From Tetrapisispora phaffii CBS 4417 (lineage: Eukaryota > Ascomycota > Saccharomycetes > Saccharomycetales > Saccharomycetaceae), in the NCBI RefSeq assembly GCF_000236905.1, contig NC_016528.1:320001-384000 (forward strand): a stretch of DNA of 64,000 nucleotides. Direction: 5' to 3'. The notes below the pieces were generated by a model. That model had not been told where the DNA came from. It searched no databases and saw only the letters and a list, made by a program, of their open reading frames with translations. The position numbers and the translations under genes were made by a program. This document shows positions 58,652-64,000 of this stretch, piece by piece; the stretch's first letter is position 1, and each line of letters opens with the position of its first letter.

Positions 58652-59012
58652 ACATAGGAAAAGTGCTGATACATATAAGAGGTTGTAATTTTAAATAGAT
58701 AGATTAGTATATAGTCCCTTAGTAGCATAAAATGGTAAAAGCATTGCATTGTTTAAAGAACTGTTTATATCCATGTATCACACCATCTTTAATTAACTCT
58801 TCAAGACACATACATTTTCTAAGCAATGCCAAGCGTAACTTGGCTTTAAATGACAACATTAAAAAAAGAATTTACTTAAAACAACTTTAAGTTTAATAGT
58901 AAGAAAGATTGCCAACATGGTCTAGACAATTGGATAGTAGTACATTAAGATAATTTAGTAAAGTGTTCCTTAGCATCATAGTTTCTTAGTCATTTAGTAT
59001 ATTGCTTCATTG
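58652..59012. other. SWD3-MSD1 intergenic region
   Basis: This gap of 361 bp between tandem genes has a small 6-bp inverted repeat GCCAAG/CTTGGC near 58828-58844 that may sit in the SWD3 3' end. No promoter motif is recognised for MSD1. Confidence 0.35.
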
Positions 59013-60998
59013 ATGATATGTGGTAGACGATTATTTTCTTCGTGTGCAAAATTGTATGCAGAGTTGCCCAGTTTTGAGAATATAGCACATAAATTTGAGT
59101 TCAAGAAGGGTTCGAAAACCATTAAGGAACTGTCGAGTGTTGATATCGATGAGACAGTGGTAATTAACGGTTGGATTGACAAGAAACCAAAGCATATGGG
59201 TAAAAATTTGATATTTTGCTCCTTACGTGATATAAATGGTGATACTATTCAATTGGTAGATACAAAAAGAATATTAAAGAATGCAACTGTCGAAGATGTC
59301 GTGCAGGCTGAAGGGAAGGTGAAAGCTAAAATCAATAAACTCGGGGCAGATGGACAAGGGTCAGTGCAAGGACCGAAAGAAATAAGTATTGACCTTATAA
59401 GGACGTTGAATAAATCGAATGAAAAGCCTACTCAATTGCTTGATCTGAAATCAAAAGAAAAATATCCACCAGAGTATAGGTATCTACAGCTACGACTACC
59501 AAAATATCACAACATTTTGAGAAAAAGGTACGACATTTTAACAAATATAAGAGCAATTTTGAATGAAAAGAATTTTATGGAAGTAGCAACGCCAGTGTTA
59601 TTTAAGTCAACTCCAGAAGGTGCTCGTGAATTTTTGGTTCCAACAAGAAAAACAAGTACAGATGATGTCTCGCCGTTGTTTTATGCCTTGCCTCAGAGCC
59701 CTCAGCAATATAAACAATTGCTCATGTCCAGCGGCATACAAAATTACTTCCAGGTAGCAAAATGTTTTAGAGATGAAGACTTGAGAGCCGATAGACAGCC
59801 TGAATTTACGCAGATTGATATGGAAATGGCATTTTCAACTAAAACTGAAGTGATAGAAACTGTAAATAATCTTGTTACACAAAGTTGGCATAAATTTTCT
59901 TCAAAACAAAAACTATTAACAATGAGTGACTCTGGTAAATTAGTTCCAGTGAACCAAGAACAAAGTATTAATAAAATAACATACCAGAAAGCTATGGAAT
60001 TATACGGTATTGATAAACCGGATTTGAGATTTCCAGAATTAAAAATTACAAATTTGAGTGATTTCAATGTACATGGCATCGAAAACTCTGATTTTCCTGT
60101 GTTTGAAGTCATTGTGATTAGAGGAGCATTCAGTACAAACGAAGATTTGAGAAGAAGATGGTCATTCTTAGGAGATAAGTCGAATTATAATTATAGAACC
60201 CCTATAGTAGTGCCTTTAGAATCTGATGAAGCAATATTAAATTGGCATGAGAAGTTTTTAGAAATAGCTTCATTTGAAAACCCGAAAATTATAAACAAAT
60301 ATTTGAAATTAAGAAAAGGTGATATTATTTGTGGTAGCACAAGAGAACCAAATTCGTCAATATTCGAAAACCCAACTCCCTTAGGTAGACTAAGGCAATT
60401 GCTTTTGGAGAACAAAGAAATCACTTCGTTTTTAAATGTAGAAAGCAATGATGCTGCTATTTGGGTAGTTGATTTCCCATTGTTTTCACCAGTGGAAGTC
60501 GATAGCCCTTCAAGTGAAAAACCAAAGTACCCAATTTACGAGAAGAATAAATTTACTTCTACACATCATCCGTTCACAATGGTGAACTTAGAAGATTACA
60601 ATAAACTGAGCAGCAAGCCTTTAGACTGTAGAGGCCTCCATTATGATCTAGTCATGAACGGTGTTGAACTTGGAGGTGGGTCCACAAGAGTACATGATCC
60701 AGTGTTGCAAAACTACATCTTCGAAAACATTTTAAATATTCAGAATTCAAAGGAACTATTCGGTCATCTTCTGAATGCATTTGAAATGGGCACGCCACCT
60801 CACTCGGGTTTTGCCATTGGATTTGACAGAATGTGTGCCATGTTATGCGACACCACCAGCATAAGAGACGTGATTGCATTCCCAAAATCAGCTTCAGGTG
60901 TTGACTTAGTAGTAGACAGTCCTAGCAAAGTCTCACAAACTAATCTAAAAGAGTATAATTTATCATATTCAAATCACCAACAACAAACAAGCAAATAA
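59013..60998 (+). CDS. MSD1: Mitochondrial aspartyl-tRNA synthetase Msd1
   Basis: This gene encodes 661 residues (S. cerevisiae Msd1 658). It charges mitochondrial tRNA-Asp. The N-terminus (MICGRRLFSSCAKLY) is Arg/Ser-rich and acid-free, a likely presequence. The anticodon-binding OB fold spans about 45-130 (VVINGWIDKKPKHMG, LRDINGDTIQLVD). The class II catalytic core follows: motif 1 with FMEVATPVLFKSTPEGAREF (about 190), motif 2 with CFRDEDLRADRQPEFTQID (about 250) and motif 3 with GFAIGFDRMCAMLCD (about 598). The bacterial-type insertion domain lies between. ATG 59013 is the first methionine in frame. The gene corresponds to YPL104W. Confidence 0.97.
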   Translation: MICGRRLFSSCAKLYAELPSFENIAHKFEFKKGSKTIKELSSVDIDETVVINGWIDKKPKHMGKNLIFCSLRDINGDTIQLVDTKRILKNATVEDVVQAEGKVKAKINKLGADGQGSVQGPKEISIDLIRTLNKSNEKPTQLLDLKSKEKYPPEYRYLQLRLPKYHNILRKRYDILTNIRAILNEKNFMEVATPVLFKSTPEGAREFLVPTRKTSTDDVSPLFYALPQSPQQYKQLLMSSGIQNYFQVAKCFRDEDLRADRQPEFTQIDMEMAFSTKTEVIETVNNLVTQSWHKFSSKQKLLTMSDSGKLVPVNQEQSINKITYQKAMELYGIDKPDLRFPELKITNLSDFNVHGIENSDFPVFEVIVIRGAFSTNEDLRRRWSFLGDKSNYNYRTPIVVPLESDEAILNWHEKFLEIASFENPKIINKYLKLRKGDIICGSTREPNSSIFENPTPLGRLRQLLLENKEITSFLNVESNDAAIWVVDFPLFSPVEVDSPSSEKPKYPIYEKNKFTSTHHPFTMVNLEDYNKLSSKPLDCRGLHYDLVMNGVELGGGSTRVHDPVLQNYIFENILNIQNSKELFGHLLNAFEMGTPPHSGFAIGFDRMCAMLCDTTSIRDVIAFPKSASGVDLVVDSPSKVSQTNLKEYNLSYSNHQQQTSK

Positions 60999-61355
60999 TA
61001 AACTCAATTAGAGCTGTAAATAGCCACTAGTAATATCCTATATATATATCTATAACATAATTATAAACAAACTATAACTTAAACTGAACTTTTATTATGT
61101 GACGCCAGTAATTTATGACACTTTTCTGGGTAACGACAAGGGCCTCTTCTCTGAAAAAAAATATTTGTAATATTACTTTATGTGATGGGGCAGTGATGAC
61201 ATGAACAATCACATATAACAATTAGATAACTGTATATTTGTAGATATGTATTTTTAAGTTAATTTGGAGATTACAATGATTGGAAGATAGCAATTCGATA
61301 CATCAGTTTTGGTGTTATTTTGAGTTGACTACAGCTTCAAGGTAATCGATTGACT
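60999..61355. other. MSD1-ELP4 intergenic region
   Basis: About 360 bp of AT-rich DNA between tandem genes. A TATATATAT stretch (61039-61048) just after MSD1 could act as a 3'-end efficiency element. No ELP4 promoter motif stands out. Confidence 0.35.
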
Positions 61356-62783
61356 ATGTCATTTAGAAAAAGAAGTGAGGTTTTGAATCGTGGTGTTGGA
61401 CAACCTAGCGGAGTTCCAGGAAGGACACCAACTAATAGTCTAAGGGCTCCTATTGGTATGCAAAGGTCTATTGATGGAGCTCCTAGAGGTATCGGTAGGG
61501 CTCCAGTAGGCAGAAGTGTTCCTGATTCAACAGTTCCTAATTTGAATAATTTATCTTTAAGAAATAACAACCCTGCAGGTCTTCAAGGTTCAGATATTAG
61601 TCCTGAAAGTGAGCTTATTGAGAATCATCCCGGCGTGAGGCCTTCTCCTGCTACTTCTCACCCGACAACATCCACCGGTTGTTTTGATTTGGATAAGTTG
61701 CTATTGCATTCTGGGCTACCGTTGGGTAACACTTTGTTGCTTGAAGAGATGGGCTCCACTGAATTTAACTCCATCATTAGTAAGTTGTTCATTGCACAAG
61801 GTGTTGTATATAATAGAACAGAACCAACTAAGAATAACACGCATACGATTTTAGTCTCTTTGAATCATGGCTTGGCAAAGGATATTCCAGGTATTTATAA
61901 AGGTTCGAAAAGAGATATTAAAAAGTCTAAGATCTCAGAAGAAGAATCTAAAGTTACAGTTCAGAATATCACAGGACATTCTTCTGCCCAGAGATCGAGA
62001 GATTTGAAGATTGCTTGGAGATATGGTTTAAATGATAAAAAAGACGCTGACGCTGAGGAATCAGCACCAGTCGGTGACTACAAGAACTATAATCATCAAT
62101 TTGATATCACTACACGATTAATGCCTTTACCAACTAGCACAGATATCACATTCATCTCTCCAGCTCAGCCAATTAAAACAATATTGTCTAAATTATTAGA
62201 GACAATTGAGAAACATCCAAAGAAGTTGATTAGAATAGTGATTCCCTCATTATTGCATCCTGCAATGTATCCACCAAATATGTTCAAGTTACAAAATATT
62301 ATCCCCTTCTTGCATGGTATCAGGAGCACAGTTAAGCAATACAGTCAGAGATCTGTTCTATTAACAACATTATCGTCTGATATTTTAGATCCAATAATTA
62401 TCTCTCAAATGGAGAACTTGTTTGACTCAGTCATCGTTCTGGAACCCTTTGAACAAGAGATGTTACAGTTTTTGGAAAGAGCATATAAAACACAGCCTAA
62501 TAAAGTACAGCACGGTCTAGTTCATATAAAGAAGCGTGCGATATTCAGTGACTTTGGTGAAATGCATGTGGTTAAATCAGAATGGGCTTTCAAGAATGGC
62601 AGAAAGAAATTTGAAATTGAAGAATGGGGAATCCCTGTTGAGGATGAAGATGCTGAAAGTGCTAAAAAGGATAAAACTGATGATGTGTTGAACACTGTAG
62701 ATTTAAATGTGCCATCGTCACACGGCGATCATGATCACAATCATTCATCTACATCAAACACCAAGATAGGAATTGATTTCTAA
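61356..62783 (+). CDS. ELP4: Elongator subunit Elp4
   Basis: This gene encodes 475 residues (S. cerevisiae Elp4 456). Elp4, Elp5 and Elp6 form the hexameric RecA-like ring of Elongator, which is required for mcm5U/ncm5U at tRNA wobble uridines. It begins MSFRKRSEVLNRG like S. cerevisiae Elp4 (start ATG 61356; an in-frame TTG precedes it). GVRPSPATSHPTTSTG, LPLGNTLLLEE, ISEEESKVTVQN, YNHQFDITTRLMPLP and IRIVIPSLLHPAMYPP are close matches, and the C-terminus has GEMHVVKSEWAFKNGRKKFE followed by a His/Asp-rich tail. The P-loop-like position lacks a Walker A lysine motif, normal for this family. It corresponds to YPL101W. The partner pathway gene NCS2 is also in this window. Confidence 0.97.
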   Translation: MSFRKRSEVLNRGVGQPSGVPGRTPTNSLRAPIGMQRSIDGAPRGIGRAPVGRSVPDSTVPNLNNLSLRNNNPAGLQGSDISPESELIENHPGVRPSPATSHPTTSTGCFDLDKLLLHSGLPLGNTLLLEEMGSTEFNSIISKLFIAQGVVYNRTEPTKNNTHTILVSLNHGLAKDIPGIYKGSKRDIKKSKISEEESKVTVQNITGHSSAQRSRDLKIAWRYGLNDKKDADAEESAPVGDYKNYNHQFDITTRLMPLPTSTDITFISPAQPIKTILSKLLETIEKHPKKLIRIVIPSLLHPAMYPPNMFKLQNIIPFLHGIRSTVKQYSQRSVLLTTLSSDILDPIIISQMENLFDSVIVLEPFEQEMLQFLERAYKTQPNKVQHGLVHIKKRAIFSDFGEMHVVKSEWAFKNGRKKFEIEEWGIPVEDEDAESAKKDKTDDVLNTVDLNVPSSHGDHDHNHSSTSNTKIGIDF

Positions 62784-62953
62784 ATGCAATTCAGATATTT
62801 TGAATGAAATAGGGGAAACTAATCAATTATTAGTTTAAAGTACAACTAGTATCGTATATAAATCTTGTATTTGTTTAAAACTATTTAATATAATTTCAAT
62901 TTATGTACATGGAAATGCTATTCTATAGCTCATTTTAATGTGTAAGAGCGCCA

Positions 62954-63511
62954 CTACCAAATTTTATACCATGGCTTTTGTTTAGTTACATCTTTATTAT
63001 TTGGGATAATATTCGATTTTTGTTCCTCTTTTTCATTCAAAATGCTCTGAAGTTCATGTTCTAATTCTTCTGATTCTTGTTTTAATTTTAATTCTTTTTC
63101 ATTATATTCTAATTTCCACCAAACTAAATGGAACATCAAATAAAAAGATGAACTCATCAAAAGAAATACCCAAATAGCCCTATTATATTGTTTCAATGGG
63201 ACTGATTGATTATTATCTTGTTCAATTTGCATTTGTTTTAAGAAATTCATTTCATTTTTCATATTCAATTCACTTGTCTTTTCATTAATCAATTTCCTAA
63301 TTAATTGGGGATCGACATCATCCAAACTTTTTAACTCAGCCAGATCTTCTAAAGTCCTTAACTCTTTCTGTTTAGTTGGTAACCTGAGGGTTCTAAAAGT
63401 GGACAAAGATTTGGCATGTTGTATTTTTAATAGGCCACCTTTAACAGTTGTTTTATTAGTAATCTTCAATCCAAGCACGGGCACATTTGATGCTATTTTA
63501 TACAATGTCAT
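62954..63511 (-). CDS. INA17: Inner-membrane assembly complex protein Ina17
   Basis: This gene encodes 185 residues (S. cerevisiae Ina17/Aim43, YPL099C, 182). With Ina22 it forms INAC, which promotes joining of the peripheral and membrane parts of the mitochondrial F1Fo-ATP synthase. The N-terminus is basic, hydroxylated and nearly acid-free for about 48 residues (presequence). A helical matrix segment follows (LRTLEDLAELKSLDDVD), then one transmembrane segment at about 111-132 (RAIWVFLLMSSSFYLMFHLV) and a coiled-coil tail rich in Glu/Lys ending KPWYKIW. It is convergent with ELP4 and upstream, on the same strand, of MGR2, which is the same order as YPL099C-YPL098C. Name supported by architecture and synteny. 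Confidence 0.87.
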   Translation of the reverse strand: MTLYKIASNVPVLGLKITNKTTVKGGLLKIQHAKSLSTFRTLRLPTKQKELRTLEDLAELKSLDDVDPQLIRKLINEKTSELNMKNEMNFLKQMQIEQDNNQSVPLKQYNRAIWVFLLMSSSFYLMFHLVWWKLEYNEKELKLKQESEELEHELQSILNEKEEQKSNIIPNNKDVTKQKPWYKIW

Positions 63512-63864
63512 TATTTAACAATCGTAGTTCTTTTCCTTTGAAAACTTAGTTGAATATGGTAGATATCGAGAAAGTAATACAGTGGGGTGAGATTCATTTA
63601 TATAAAACATTGTCCTTTACCTATCTTCACCTTTAAATAAGGACTAACTTTGAACTACGTTTTTCTTACTTTATGAAAAATTATATTCTTTAAATTAAAG
63701 CTATTTAAAAGTAATACTGATCTATACAATATGATAGTTGATATAATCTAACTACAAATTGTATCTGGTGTATGATATAATGGTATCCTATGTACAGAAG
63801 TAAGGAAGTTAATATAAGTTTTTTTAATTGTTCTTACTTATTAAGTTTTGTTTCAAGTGCTGAG
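63512..63864. other. INA17 upstream / MGR2 downstream region
   Basis: About 350 bp of AT-rich DNA between two minus-strand genes. No repeat, hairpin or recognised motif is seen. Confidence 0.4.
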
Positions 63865-63999
63865 CTAATCACGATGTATACCGTATTGTGAACGGACTCT
63901 CCAAACCTCGAATCTTGCCCTTTGTTGTAACTCCGATAGTTTTTGCACACTTAGATTTCTCTCATCATATCCATCATCACTTCTGATCACAGAACCAAT
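63865..63999 (-). CDS. MGR2: Mgr2, TIM23-complex lateral gatekeeper, 5' partial
   Basis: The last 44 codons and stop of a minus-strand gene are present; the rest lies beyond the right edge. The visible part starts IGSVIRSDDG, which matches the end of the second membrane helix of the Mgr2/ROMO1 family. It ends in a basic matrix tail, LQQRARFEVWRVRSQYGIHRD, like the S. cerevisiae protein of 113 residues. Mgr2 couples Tim21 to TIM23 and controls lateral release of presequence proteins. The location directly after INA17 corresponds to YPL098C. Because only 44 residues are visible, the call leans on synteny. Confidence 0.78.
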   Translation of the reverse strand: MGSVIRSDDGYDERNLSVQKLSELQQRARFEVWRVRSQYGIHRD

Positions 64000-64000
64000 A

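Overview
This 64-kb window is nuclear DNA from a budding yeast of the family Saccharomycetaceae. It is AT-rich apart from one island, densely packed with mostly intronless genes, and nearly every gene is recognisable by its Saccharomyces cerevisiae counterpart. I read 27 protein-coding genes. Two run off the window: FAR11 loses its 5' end at the left edge, and MGR2 loses its 5' part at the right edge. I see no tRNA, rRNA, transposon, solo LTR, CRISPR, centromere or telomere sequence.

Left block (1 to about 29.3 kb): FAR11, SPC98, ESBP6, NAF1, MSH1, SET1, ORC6, NMA111, TOM70, NCS2, DCP2. These genes lie on two paralogous S. cerevisiae segments. FAR11, SPC98, ESBP6, NAF1, NMA111, TOM70, NCS2 and DCP2 belong to the YNL127-YNL118 run. 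MSH1, SET1 and ORC6 belong to YHR120-YHR118, where TOM71 (the TOM70 duplicate) also lies. Here the two sets are interleaved in consistent order and orientation. Right block (about 30.1 kb to the end): BEM3, TOA1, a PEX25/PEX27-like gene, CAR1, GDE1, CQD1, UBS1, TYR1, a YPL108W-like gene, PEX32, SSE1, SYH1/SMY2, UMP1, SWD3, MSD1, ELP4, INA17, MGR2. This block interleaves the YPL115-YPL098 run with YBR165-YBR175 and YOR193-YOR194. Some genes expected from the ancestral order are missing (MRP35, NPL4, SEC66, POP7, ATG21 and others). That fits a lineage that shared the whole-genome duplication but lost different copies from S. cerevisiae (for example Vanderwaltozyma or Tetrapisispora type). The genus is an inference. 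The join between the blocks, DCP2 to BEM3, is a synteny breakpoint.

The genes are ordinary housekeeping genes: SPB nucleation, H/ACA snoRNP assembly, mitochondrial mismatch repair, H3K4 methylation (SET1 and SWD3 are both in this window), replication origin recognition, mitochondrial import, tRNA wobble-uridine modification (NCS2 and ELP4), mRNA decapping, Cdc42 GTPase control, peroxisome proliferation, arginine, phospholipid and tyrosine metabolism, chaperones and proteasome assembly.

The most interesting features lie between or inside the genes. CQD1 has a 149-nt intron near its 3' end with a non-consensus 5' splice site, a perfect TACTAAC branch site and an 18-bp perfect hairpin. The ESBP6-NAF1 gap holds a GC-rich island of about 0.8 kb. 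Two perfect hairpins flank a Reb1-type site at the synteny breakpoint. Several candidate regulatory sites match the function of the neighbouring gene: an oleate response element at the PEX25-like gene, PAC/RRPE at NAF1, CACGTG at GDE1 and a PACE-like site at UMP1. No clearly novel multi-gene system is visible.
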